From: Prunella strophiata | Lineage: Eukaryota; Chordata; Aves; Passeriformes; Prunellidae | Assembly: GCA_036583965.1 (NCBI GenBank) | Contig: JAZBQD010000015.1 | Span: 66,680,330-66,744,329 of the forward strand | Length of the DNA stretch: 64,000 nt | Direction of reading: 5' to 3' | Shown here: positions 1-11,300 of the stretch, piece after piece | How the letters are laid out: every line of letters starts with the position of its first letter | Numbering within the stretch: the stretch's first letter is position 1 | Translations under genes and position numbers: made by a program | Notes under the pieces: generated by a model | Told to the model about the DNA's origin: nothing | The model's database searches: none | What the model saw: the letters and a program-made list of their open reading frames with translations, nothing else

Positions 1-1446
1 CCAGGGCAGCAGGTCCTGTACCAGTGCTAATGTGGGATAGATCATTGGTTGCAGAAAAATGATCTCCCAGAAGCATCACATCTATCATCATGTCTGAATC
101 TGTGAAGCTGATTTCAGTCCCATCACTCTCTGGAGACTCTTTTCTCTGTGTGCATCTTTTGAAGGCAAAATTGGTTTTCAGGCCTTCAGATAGTTTTTTA
201 ATAGAGAAGTTGTTTAAATGATAGATTATAGGTGATAAATAACTAAATGACCACATTATATCAGGCTAAAATTGTTGGCTATTATGAGAACTTTGCTCTT
301 GCCTTGTGCATGAACTGTGTGGTACTTGAGTTTTTTATCACATTATGCAAATATTTAAAATCAGGTTTTCTGCAAGGTAACATTTCCTGCATGCACTTAT
401 TCCTAGACATCCTGGCATTGAGAACCTAACTTTCCCCTCCACTAATTTTTCTGAATGAATATACAATTATTTGTGTTCAGAAGATTTATTTTAGCCTGTT
501 ACCCAAGAATCTTATCACACAGCTTTAGAGGGCAGTGAGTGCCCTTGCACCCATTGCTTTTGCTCTCTGAAGATGAATTTATAAATTGAGCTGTACTGTC
601 TCTACTCTTTTTTTATAGGCTCACGTGTTTCCTAAAATATTTTATTTTGATTATAATGTATGTTATTTTACCTGGCTACGAGCTTAACTAAAATGTGGGA
701 ATTGGGCTGAGTTCTTTCTAACTCCTGCCTCATTCCTAGTTTCTCAGCTCCTATCTCATGTGGATTTAAGACTTTTCTATTACCCTCACAGGCTGTGAAA
801 TGTGTTAGTGCATTAGGGTCATGCAACTACCTACATAAGTGTCAGATAAATGGGAATATGTCTTCACAAAGTCCCCCTATGCCTTATTTGAATTTTGGAA
901 GTGTTGTGAAGGGAGAGAAGACAGAAGTCAGGAGACAATTTTTTTTACCAGATCTGCCTACATATTATGGTGAAACTGATGAAGCAGAAGAATGTCTGTA
1001 TATCCAAAAATAACAACCTGGCACTTTTCAGAATTAGAAATGACAAAGACTTCTTTAGATCCAGCAAGAATCTTTATTTCTCTGGGAATTTTGTATCAAT
1101 TTCAGCTATTGTTGCTGGCTTTCTTTATCTAAAGAGATGATTTTCTCATCATTTAAACATAAGGTGCCAGAACAATTTTTCTTCAATGATTTCATCTTCA
1201 GTAGAAACATTTTTCTGTGGAAACATGCCATCATGCTTGAAAACTAATAAAGAAAATAAATAAACTTTTAAAAAACCACAGCCCACAAAGCTGTCAGAAC
1301 TATTGAGGACTTTCAGGTTTACATAGATCTAATCATAGATGGCTGTTGTTATTTTTACAATTTATCTGATCCCAAAATGATCTGTGTGGAAATACTTCTC
1401 ATTTTCCTGTTGTCCTGACCTTTTTCAAAATCAAGGCCGAGGAAAG
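1..1446. other. AT-rich unique sequence, no gene seen
   Basis: No recognisable repeat, exon or RNA gene was found here. The open frames at 247-429 and 795-1013 are short, have no family resemblance and are at the level expected by chance. The composition is AT-rich with very few CpG dinucleotides, typical of avian intergenic or intronic DNA. Confidence 0.6.
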
Positions 1447-1463
1447 AAAAAAAAAAAAAAAAA
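1447..1463. repeat. A17 homopolymer
   Basis: Seventeen consecutive A residues. No retrocopy body with a polyadenylation signal is recognisable directly upstream, so this is listed only as a simple repeat. Confidence 0.95.
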
Positions 1464-2249
1464 TTAACTTTGAGGGAAAAACCCCTTCAAAATCACCCTG
1501 AATCAGAGCTTTCTGGTTGAGAGTCCTAATGAGCTCAATATATTAGAACTCATAGCAGGACAGAAAAAAACCTTAAAGCTAATGGCAGATAGAGCTGGGA
1601 GTTTTACCTCAGTGTGGCAGGTTAACATCACCCTGTGAATGATAATGGATTAAACCTGAAGCTGGAAAATGCTGTAATCTCTCTTGTGACTGGGAAATCA
1701 GGAAGAAAAAACTGCATTGCTGATATAAACCAGGCAGTCTAACAGTTTTACCGATGGCAGAAAATCTCATTCTCACACCCAGGAGGTGTCTGGGAGCTGA
1801 GAGCACCTGTGTCAGGTCAGGTATTTCACAGTTCTGTGTGTTTATTGTGGTATTTCTCAGTGTTTTAAAAAAAAAAAAATATAGCTACCTATTTCTTGAC
1901 TAAAGGATTCATCTGTTAATGATTAATAAAATCATATAGGTCACAGAGAGGTAAAATAGTTTCCAACAGAAGGAATATGGAGCAGCAGATGATGCAGGTT
2001 TAATGCTCATAACAAACTGATAGTAGTTGTTCTTTAACTTAACACATAGCTTTTAAGTAACCTCTATAACCCTTTGCTTATCGTTGATACTTAGGACTTA
2101 TGAAAAAACAATAGATAATTTCCTAAAATAAGGAATCTGCACATTTTCTTCCTATGCTGACTAACACATTGTTTCTGGCTTAAGATTTCATAGAGCTGCA
2201 AATTGGAAAGTATTCACAGGGAGTAGCAGTGCCTGCTTGCTTTCTTTGT
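1464..2249. other. Unique sequence, no gene seen
   Basis: AT-rich sequence with a short A13 run at 1867-1879. The minus-strand ORF at 1609-1806 has no recognisable domain and is treated as chance. Confidence 0.55.
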
Positions 2250-2345
2250 TCCCTAACTCCTGCCTGGCCATCTTCTACTGACCACTGCTGGAGACTGAGT
2301 ACTGGGATAAGCATGTCTTTGGCTCGATGTTCTTTTGCAGCAGTA
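2250..2345 (+). mobile_element. Ancient CR1-type LINE 3' tail fragment
   Basis: The stretch contains, in order, words matching the conserved 3' untranslated tail shared by old amniote CR1 elements: CTGCCTGGCCATCT, CTACTGACCACTGCTGGAG, then TACTGGGATAAGC, and a final TGTTCTTTTGC in the place of the usual terminal TATGTTCTTATG. In the family these words run in this order at the extreme 3' end of the element. Only about 95 bp remain and no coding part can be seen. The copy is heavily mutated, so it predates the other CR1 pieces in the window. A chance match to part of this tail is the main alternative. Confidence 0.5.
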
Positions 2346-5300
2346 TTACATCTGTAAGCCTTGGACTCACCAGGCTGTTGGACAGAGGGTTTGGCAAGGT
2401 CTACATCAGCATGTAATTCCATGAAGTAGGACAGGGACAGGATCTTTAGACAGGAGCTGAGGACACCACATAGAACTTCTATGGTATACATTACTCAGGG
2501 TTTTTCTTTGAACAAGGTTTAATCTCATCTTTTGGACTGAATATCCCCCTCATGTGTGTGACTCAGTTGTATATTGTGCTCAGGGGATAAAGTGTGGTTT
2601 GTGCACCCCTGAAACAGAGCTTCCAGTTTGGTTTCCTGTAGAGGTAATCTTATTTGTGCTCACCTAATCAGTGTGTTCAACCAATGCATGGCAAGTAGGC
2701 ACAGCAAGGAATTTGTTTCAAATTTGCACAGATATTCTGAAACAAGATATTATTGTGACTCACACCTGCTTTGTCTCAGCTTCTTGCAGAAAGACTTTTC
2801 TTTCCATTTGTATAGCTGGTAATGGCTTCTGTTTCAGAATGACTCTTATATGATATGTGGGGCAGACCTGATGGCATAGCCATACAAGTCCAGTAATTAG
2901 TTAATAAGAATTATTAATGTGTGTGTTTAATAGGCATGCCTTCAGAAATAGGATGATTAGCTATGTTGGATAATATTACAGAGAAAGTTTGTATCAAATG
3001 CTGAAGTCTGTCCTTTTTCTTGATGACACAGGGGAGTTTTCAGTATGACACAGCTCACTGAAGAGTTGAAAACAAATTCAACAACATGATGATGCGTATG
3101 TTTTCTGCCTGTATTTTTAAATTACATTTCTGTCATATAACAGAGAAATAACAGTGATACAGGCACTGCAGACCAGATCTGCAGAAGCTCATTTACATTT
3201 AGGTGAAACAATACTGCTGTCCTGAGGCAGTGACAGAGGAAAGATCTTCAAGGGTGCACTGAAGTGGAGGAAAAAAGTATGAGGCCATGAACTCTGGGGA
3301 GACAGGGACCAGACTAAATTTCCTTTGGCTTCTCTGCAGGTAGAAGAGGTTGGAATTTCCATCAACCTTGCAGAGCAGGCTGACTGGTTTGGGAATTGGA
3401 CTGATAATCAATGCCTGTAGCATTGGGAGGAAGAATGTGGATGACACTTGTTTGAGGAGGTGAGCGGGTCAGTTATGTTTTGCCTTTGCTAGCAGCTCCT
3501 GGTGAGTTTTTGCAGTCATTGAGGTTGCAATTTAAAACTGGTCTGTGGGATCTCATCAAACTGCAAATAATGACATCATGCTTATGTGGTGGGAATGAAG
3601 GGTCAAAAATGTTGGTTGAAGCTTCCATTCTTTTGACATTTGGAGATACCTTTGTCCTTTTGAAGGAAGGTTTTGAAGAATTTTAATTATGAAAATAGTC
3701 ATATGCAGACATTCTGAGTTTTTTAAAACCTGGAAGGAAAGACCTGTCCTAATTACCTAAAATAATGGGAATTATTAGGACTAAAGTATTTTGCATTTTT
3801 TCTACACAAAATCACATAGCTGAAGTAATAGCTAATGAATTTCATCATCATCAAAAAAAGATAATGTCATGGCATTTGTTCCTTCACCAACAAGCTCATA
3901 AACACCATCAGATTCAAGCCAGAAATAAGTATTTTCAATTTAAAAAAAAGTGTAAATATCTGATTAAATTTCATCAATTCAGATAAAAATTCAATATGCA
4001 GAAGGGATTATATTTCTCTTATTTTTATTTTTAAAAATGATGTTATGTTTCATTCTAAATTTTGAGAGAATCAGAACTAATTTAAGGAGGACATATTTAA
4101 GGACTTGTGTCACACAGCACAACCACTTGAAATTTTTGGCAGTGTATTATAATTTATTTTATGTCTTCTTAGATTGTTTGGGTACAAACAATGATAATTC
4201 TGACTCCTGGTGCTTGTTTTAGGACTTTCATTGTAATATAGTAAAATAGTACTAAGTTAAATAGTGGGCTAAACATGTGAGATGATAAATCTCACAAATC
4301 ACTTCAAAAGACTTTCTGCAAAATACTTTATTATCAAGGTGACTGAAAACCTTAAACACCTAATGAAGCAGTGAGAGCTTAGAGTTTCCTCTGAAGATAT
4401 GCCTGGTAAACTTTAGGTTTGAGTTTCCTCTGGAAAATGTATCCTACTATAGGTCTGTGCTATAACTTTTTTAATGGTTGGTTGAAGACCTAGATCTGAC
4501 CTTAGATTTAATCAAGGTAGGTGTTTGGATGTTGATCCCTGATTTACAGAGGGTCTATATTCAGGTTAAGGGGAATAAAATGTTTTTCAGTTTTTGGACC
4601 TTCAGTTGGATGATGTCAATAAGAGTCTTCTGGTACAAACCACTTATTTTAATGTAGTAAATCCTGCTGTTGATGCCTTAGAGTGGCTACCTGAAAGAGA
4701 GGCTAGACAAAATTAGGAAAATAAAAGTGGGTGCTTATTAAAGACCTTCACTAGGTACACCTCAGGGAGTCAAAAGCCTCTGAGGGGCTAAAACCAATAT
4801 GGACAATGGTCATGAGTTTTTAATGAACTTAGAAGTTTGGTCCATTTACATATCAGGGGTTAATCCTTCAATTACAGTTTCAGGTAATGAAGTCATTTAC
4901 TCCAAGTTTGCCCCCCCACCCTGCCCCATTCCCTGTTTATGTCTCTCAGGGCCTGAGACAATAAGGTGTCCTTGTGCTTCAGGCCTACAGAGGAATTGTT
5001 TTGCCTGGATATAATGGGGGAACAGTAGCAATCAGGCTATGGAGTTTGAGAGTTATACACTAGAGCAGTACAGGGTCTGAAAAATATAACTGCTAAATCC
5101 TAAGGCATCACTACCCTTTGTTTGACTGTACAGGAGGAATTTGCAACAACATCCAGGATTCAGTACTAGAATAACTCTGGGGTTTCTTTAAACTCAAACC
5201 CGACACATATCACTGGCATAGTCTAAATGATGCCTTGTTCCTAAATGATTTTCCACATTAGACTATTACACTCTAATGATTATAGCTGTATTTTACATAC

Positions 5301-6061
5301 AAATACTGTCATAATGTAGTGGTAAAAGAATAAGTCATGCATATATAAGTTTGAGCTAATTTTAACTTTCAAAAAATAGCCATTTACAAGTTTATTACCT
5401 CATTTGATGCAAGAATGACTCTTCTTTTGCAGCAATGCTCCTTTGAATGACGTAAGATAATAACCATACACTCTACTGGGCAAGCCCACACGTAAATACT
5501 GGGGGGGTGGTGTGTGCTTCTGTATGGATTGTCACCATATAGTAATCTATTCCTCTTACAATACATGCTAATCAGCTGAACACGTCATGCATAATAGTGT
5601 TGTGGGTCTGTGTAATGGAGCAGAATGAGATACTTTAAATAGGTAATTTTTGGGTTGTTACTGAAATTCACCTTGCTTGTAGTGCAGTCACACATTTTTG
5701 GAAAGTATTTCTGCATATTTGAGCATGACAGAAACACTGCAACTTTTTGGGGTAGATATTGTTCTGCTAGGAATTAAATTAATTTCCATCAGTATCTAAA
5801 TTGGAAAAGAAAGGAAAACAACAGAAACTCTAGTCCTTACTGAAGCTGTAACTGCTGTTTCATGGAAAAATGCATTTTGAATATTTCATGCTACTAAATT
5901 TTGTGTTTCTCTGTTAAAAAGAGAATATTTAATCTAAGCCTGAGGAGAATTTTTAGAAAAATACCAAGAGAAACTTAAAAATAATATTAGAACAGGGTTG
6001 TTAGGGAATAGGGAGGCAAATGTTTTTTAGAAGATATTAGAACTGTCTTTTTGCCCCACTC
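2346..6061. other. AT-rich unique sequence, no gene seen
   Basis: No recognisable mobile element, RNA gene or conserved exon was found. ORFs such as 3199-3447 (minus), 3480-3686 and 3765-3986 (plus) are short and show no domain. A C-rich patch lies near 4912-4926 and a G7 run near 5501. Confidence 0.5.
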
Positions 6062-6087
6062 TTTTTTTTTTTTTTTTTTTTTTTTTT
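6062..6087. repeat. T26 homopolymer
   Basis: Twenty-six consecutive T. The minus-strand ORF crossing it (6027-6278) encodes a polylysine run only because of this tract and is not a gene. Confidence 0.95.
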
Positions 6088-7665
6088 GGTAGAAATAGTG
6101 ATTGTATTGGACACATTGCTATCTGTGTCATGAAAGAGATGAATTTGAGAAATACGGGAATCAATTTGGCTGAACTAGAGGTGTTGAAATGGCTCCCAAG
6201 TCTATTAAAACTTTCACACATCCACATTTCCAAGCTAATAGTAGACATCACCTGTCCCATCCCAATAGAGCCTGTCAAGAGGAATGAGAACTGGTGTAAT
6301 ATGACAGCTGCTTTAAAGTAAGTGAGAAAAAGTGCAGCTGCTGTTGCTCCCCTTTATTTTAGAATGTGGGACACAATGGGCTGCATGAAGTAAGAGACAA
6401 GGCCTTGTCTGAAGAGAAACAATTATGGAGGCAGGAGTGAACTGTCTGCAGGCATTGCACATTTAGTGATCTAGGAAGGAATTGGTAACAGGATAATATT
6501 GGGGAGAGAGGAAGAAAAGAATGAAAAGAGGAAAAGGGTATGTAAAAGATGCAAGAAGAGAGCAGTAAAGATACAAATACAATAGGAAGACATTAACCTG
6601 AAGGTGTCACCTCTGATTAATGAGAACCCCATTGCTGGAAGCTGAGAGGATACACGCAGTAATATACATCACTATGTACTATATACATTCCTTTCTATGC
6701 TTTTTTTTGCAGTTTTTGGTCCTAGCTGTTGTTGGAATAGGGCATAGAAACAGATGGCTTCATGTGATGACCCAGGAAGGGCATTCTTCTATTCTTTGTT
6801 TTGCCATAGTAGTGAGGAGATGGAAACCTGAAAACAAACAAACAAAAAAAGGGAGACAGCCTTATCATGAGCAAAATGCATCCTTAAAATTCAATTTCAC
6901 GTTTACTGCCTGAGGATGTGATTTGGAAACTGGCCAAAGAAATAGGAATCTCTTTCTGCTAAGTCTGAGTTTAGCTCTGGTCTAGCCTCAGGCAAATTAT
7001 ATCATCTTGCTACATGAATGACAAATACAGAACAAAAAATACAGACTGGTCTCACCCAAGATACTGAGGGAGTGCTTATATTAATGGTTATGTGAAGTGT
7101 ATGTTGCATGCTGTATAAAAATGATTACCATGATTCCATTATTCTCAGTTGAGCTCCTGATAAAACTGTGGTACACTGGTGGAAGGCTTCTGGGAGTCTA
7201 CTGTTAAGGGCTGCCTTACACAAAAATGAAAGCAAAGTACCATTGTGTCAAGTGGAGTTCAACTGTCTGCATTTGTACTGCCAATCATACATTCATAAAA
7301 TGGAGATTTTTCTTGGCCTTAGTTAAAAATATTTCTGGAGTTCTTTTCTCTTTGCTGTCAGACCAAAGGACGTGGAAGGTAAGGAATTTAAAATTAATTT
7401 CATTGGGAAGAGATGTGTCTATTCTTACACTGTCGTTTACAAATATTTTTATGTGCAGGCATCTTTATGTTTTTGCCCTAGTAAATAATGTAAATTATTT
7501 AATATATAGAACATTTACATGCACAGATGGTTTATTTTAAGCAATTAAGAATATAAACTTTGTGTACACACACACGCTAATAAAAGTGTATGTTCATTTG
7601 TGGAAGAATGTATTTTCTCTGGCCTCTATCACCTTGTGGTGTCCTACCAAGTTACTATTCTGGGT
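6088..7665. other. Unique sequence, no gene seen
   Basis: A purine-rich patch (GGAAGAAAAGAATG-like) lies near 6510-6590, and a short AAAC microsatellite near 6832-6850. The 104-codon plus-strand ORF at 7226-7540 has no recognisable domain and is of a length expected by chance at this AT content. Confidence 0.5.
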
Positions 7666-8317
7666 AAGTGCTGCACCTGGGGAGGAAGAGCCCCAGGCAC
7701 CAGTGAATGCTGGGGCTCACTTCTTGAAACACAGCTTTGCATGAAAGGACCTGGGAGTCCTGGTTGACACCCACCTGGCCACGAGCCAGCAGCATGCCCT
7801 GGCATCAAAGAAGGCATCTGCCATTCCAGGCTGTATGAGGAGTGCTGCCAACAAGCTGAGGGTGCTGATCCTTCCCCTCTGTTCAGCACTGGTGAGGTCA
7901 CACCTGGAGTTCTGAGTCTGGTTCTGAGCTTCCCAGTACAGTAGAGACATGGAAATGCTGGAAAGAGTTTGTGGAGGGCCATGAAGATGATTAAGGGACT
8001 GGAGTATCTCACAGAAGGAAAGGCTGCAAGACCTGTGACTGTTCAACCTGGAAATAAGTGGGGGAAATAATTTTAGGAATATCTGAAGATGGAGTGCAAG
8101 GAGGATGAAGCCAGGCTCCTTTCAATGAGTGCCCAGTGACAGGACTAGAGGCAAGGGGCACAATTGGAAACACAAGAGCTCTCTCTGGACAGTAACCATT
8201 TTTACACTGTGAGAGTGACTGAGCACTAGCACAGGTTACCCAGGACACTTGTAGAGTCTGCATCCTTGGAGGACTTGAAAAGCCATCTGAACATGGTCTT
8301 GGGCAAACAGCTCATCA
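7666..8317 (+). mobile_element. CR1 LINE fragment, ORF2 C-terminal region and 3' part
   Basis: This is a degraded copy of the 3' third of a CR1 non-LTR retrotransposon, reading on the plus strand. Words typical of the family follow in order: CTGCACCTGGGGAGGAA (7670s), GGACCTGGGAGTCCTGGTTG (7747 on), GAGCCAGCAGCATGCCCTGG, CACTGGTGAGGTCACACCTGG (7887-7907), GGGCCATGAAGATGATTAAG, then GGACTTGAAAAGCCATCTG and CATGGTCTTGGGCAA near the end. In an intact element this encodes the C-terminal part of ORF2, downstream of the reverse transcriptase core. Several frameshifts and stops interrupt the frame, so it is dead. The 5' part is missing, as is usual for CR1. The last 100 bp or so, including the octamer-like 3' end, is also missing or decayed. 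Minus-strand ORFs at 7644-8046 are antisense shadows. Confidence 0.9.
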
Positions 8318-11300
8318 AACAGCCATAGTAAAGCATGTTTAATCAGTGAAAAAGAAGAGCCTATGAATAAGAATAAGTTGGCTTTGATTATTTGGAACAG
8401 TGCTCATATTTCTTCTTTCCAAAGGAAGATATGCACACACTCATGGCTTCTCTCATTTCTGTGGGACACAACAATGTAAAGAAAATAACTTACAGTAGTT
8501 TACTGCAATAAAGATAACCCCCTGATTTTTATAAGTCTAAATTGGCAATTTACTACAGTGGAAAAGAAGAAATGAAATTTTCTGTAAGCTTAATTCAAGG
8601 AACTGAAGATAATGCAAGTCATAAAAATAAATTTATTTTTGAACAGGTATAAAAATTCTATAGATGATTTTACATTCAAGGAGAATGAACCAATATGAGG
8701 ACTCCTCATTAACTTTCAAGGACCATTTGGCATGTAATGGAATTCATCCTCTAAAACATTTATTCTTTTTGTCTTATAGACACACATGCCTATCTCTGAA
8801 CAACACAATTCGCTGTTGGAGGAAAAAGCTGTCTCTTTTGCATAGAAGCCAGGAGGAAAAGCAGGAAAGAAATAAGGCAGGGAGAGGAATAAAGTTGAGG
8901 CTAGAGAGAGAATACATAAAGTAAGCAGAAAAGAAAAGAAATTCATTTGCCACAAAGAATGAGGAAGATTGAAAGCTACTGGAAGCTTACACTTTTTCTC
9001 ACAAAGATGCAAAACCCCACAAAGATACAATTCCAAATTTACAGCATTGCCTTAAAATTATGCATCTTTTGTTTTATTGGAAATCCTGTAGTAATATTTA
9101 GCTAATTTTGATTTTGTGTGGAACTGTGGAAAACTGGTTTGTGTCTCCCATCTGTCTCCCTTTGCCCTGCAAAGGCTTGGCATCCTTTTGCTGTGGAAAG
9201 GACAAGCCTATGAGTCTGTGATTTACTAAAGCTGATATTGCAATGATTGGGAGACTTTTCAGTGGAAAGCCATGGATGCTGCCATTTCATGTTTTGGAAA
9301 TATAAAATTGGAAACCTGACTTGAGAAGTGAAATCTAAACAGTAACAAAATTTATACTTTGAAATATACAGACATAAGAGTTTTGGTTTCTCTTTGTGTA
9401 AAGAAACTCAAAGTTCTTTGTTTATGAACAAAGAAGTTCCAAAAAAAGGGATTTTTTTTTTTTTTAATATACACAACATTGTTCATTACTTGGAAATACA
9501 TGATCCATAATGTTTTACTCAGTGAAAAGCTATACAGTGGTTTATTTTCTCCTGTATTTAATCTGATGCCCCTAATTTCACCAACTCTTTGTGCTGAAAA
9601 CTGCACTTTAGTTTCAACACACATTGAGAAACTGGAAGAAAATATAAAGGAGTGTATGTCTAACTGTCTGAGATGTTATGAATCTGTTCTGCACATTCAC
9701 AGAGGATGTGAATGTGGAGTACAGATTAATAACAGATTCAATGTGGTATAAACCACATGTCTTTGATTTTCTGTTAGAACCTGTTCAAGAACTGTTTCTA
9801 TTTATTTTCATTATTTTCCATCATCACCCATGCATACCAGTCTTCAGCTAGAGACTACAATTTGTAGAATGACCAGCAGGAATGGAAATTGGTCATCTTG
9901 TGAAATTATTCCTATTGCAATATATTTACATTGTAGGTATGAAAGTGGAAATGAGTCAGTCAGTCTGCAAACACAGTGAGTGCTCTCAAGTACCTGCACT
10001 TGACTTCAAGTTTTCCGCCTAGATTCTGTTTTCTTAGATAATTGACCTAAAGTGTCCTAACCTCTCTTAATGAAGGAACTAACACCACAAGTTACTCTCA
10101 CTGTTAAAACATTTGTCTCAGTTTGTCTTCTTGATTGCTCTCCTCCCCCCTCTTCCTTTCACAGGTTTTTTCCCCAAGTGCCAGAGGAGATCAGAAGAGG
10201 AGGAGCATGAGCAGCACTGCATAATCATGTATTTGGCCTTTTGCCTGTCTCTAATAAAACAGTTCATGGTCTTTAGTTGCAGGATGAACTATACAATTGA
10301 CACATGCTCTTTGGAGAAGGCAAATATTCAACCTACAGGAAATACTGCCTGTGGAGTTGCACTGAAATGAAAACATGATCTTGGAATGATACAGGTTTTA
10401 CAAGTTTAAGTAAATGTGGATACTGTCTCTGGTATTATTTGTAAACTGCCTTTCCTCTTCAGAAAGGGAAAGAAACAGGTTGTTTGGTATTGTAACTCAG
10501 CCTAATAAGGGTGTTATCTAACTGGGAAAAATAGAGGAAAGGTGATTTAAGCCTTGTCTATATCTTTGTGTGCTGGGCAGAGGAGTCCTAGGTAAATAAT
10601 ATACAAAGTAGAAATTAAAAACCTATTATGGATGGGTTTATCAACAATGTACTGTTCTGTCTATCTCTCTTCAGACATCTCCTGGAGTCTCCAGTTAACC
10701 ACTGGAAAACTATTTAGCATTAAATAACTAGCTATATGCCATAAATCATATACATGAATATTCCTGTATTTGGAAAGGAACTCAAAAATTTTTTTATTTC
10801 ATCCTCATGCTTTCACAAAGAGGTGATTTCTGTTGTTAATTCTTAAGAAACTGTTGGAAGATGAGGGTAAGCTCAGAACTTCATTATTTTGTCCAAGCAT
10901 GTCAAATACCCAGAGTAGTCACCAGAAAAAAAAATAAAAATCTGTGGAATGGGTTAGAGATGTGAGTTGTAATTTTTGTTTGTTTTTTGTTAAGACCCGC
11001 TACAACTTTTTCTTTACAAAGTGTGATGGGGATATGACTGAATGAAAGTAGTAAATATTGTTCAATTTAAGTAAAAAGTAATTCAACTAATTAATGTTTA
11101 GGGACTTGGAAGGTTTATTTAGTATACTGACATAAGAACTTGTATGATGTAGAATTCTGTGTCTTTAAAAATTCCTTCAAGTACTTCCTGTACTTTGTAC
11201 TCTCAGAGAATAAGATTTACGTGATGAATGCAGAGAATACATTTGAATTGCAGTAGTATCCCTATACATCATTTCTGGTGGAATAAATGATAGTTAAATC

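Noticed and set aside
6027..6278. Minus-strand ORF with polylysine tail
   Set aside because: The lysine run is the T26 homopolymer read in reverse. The rest has no domain. The same applies to 34794-34982.
7644..8263. Minus-strand ORFs of 84-122 codons
   Set aside because: They are antisense to the plus-strand CR1 fragment and have no independent signature.
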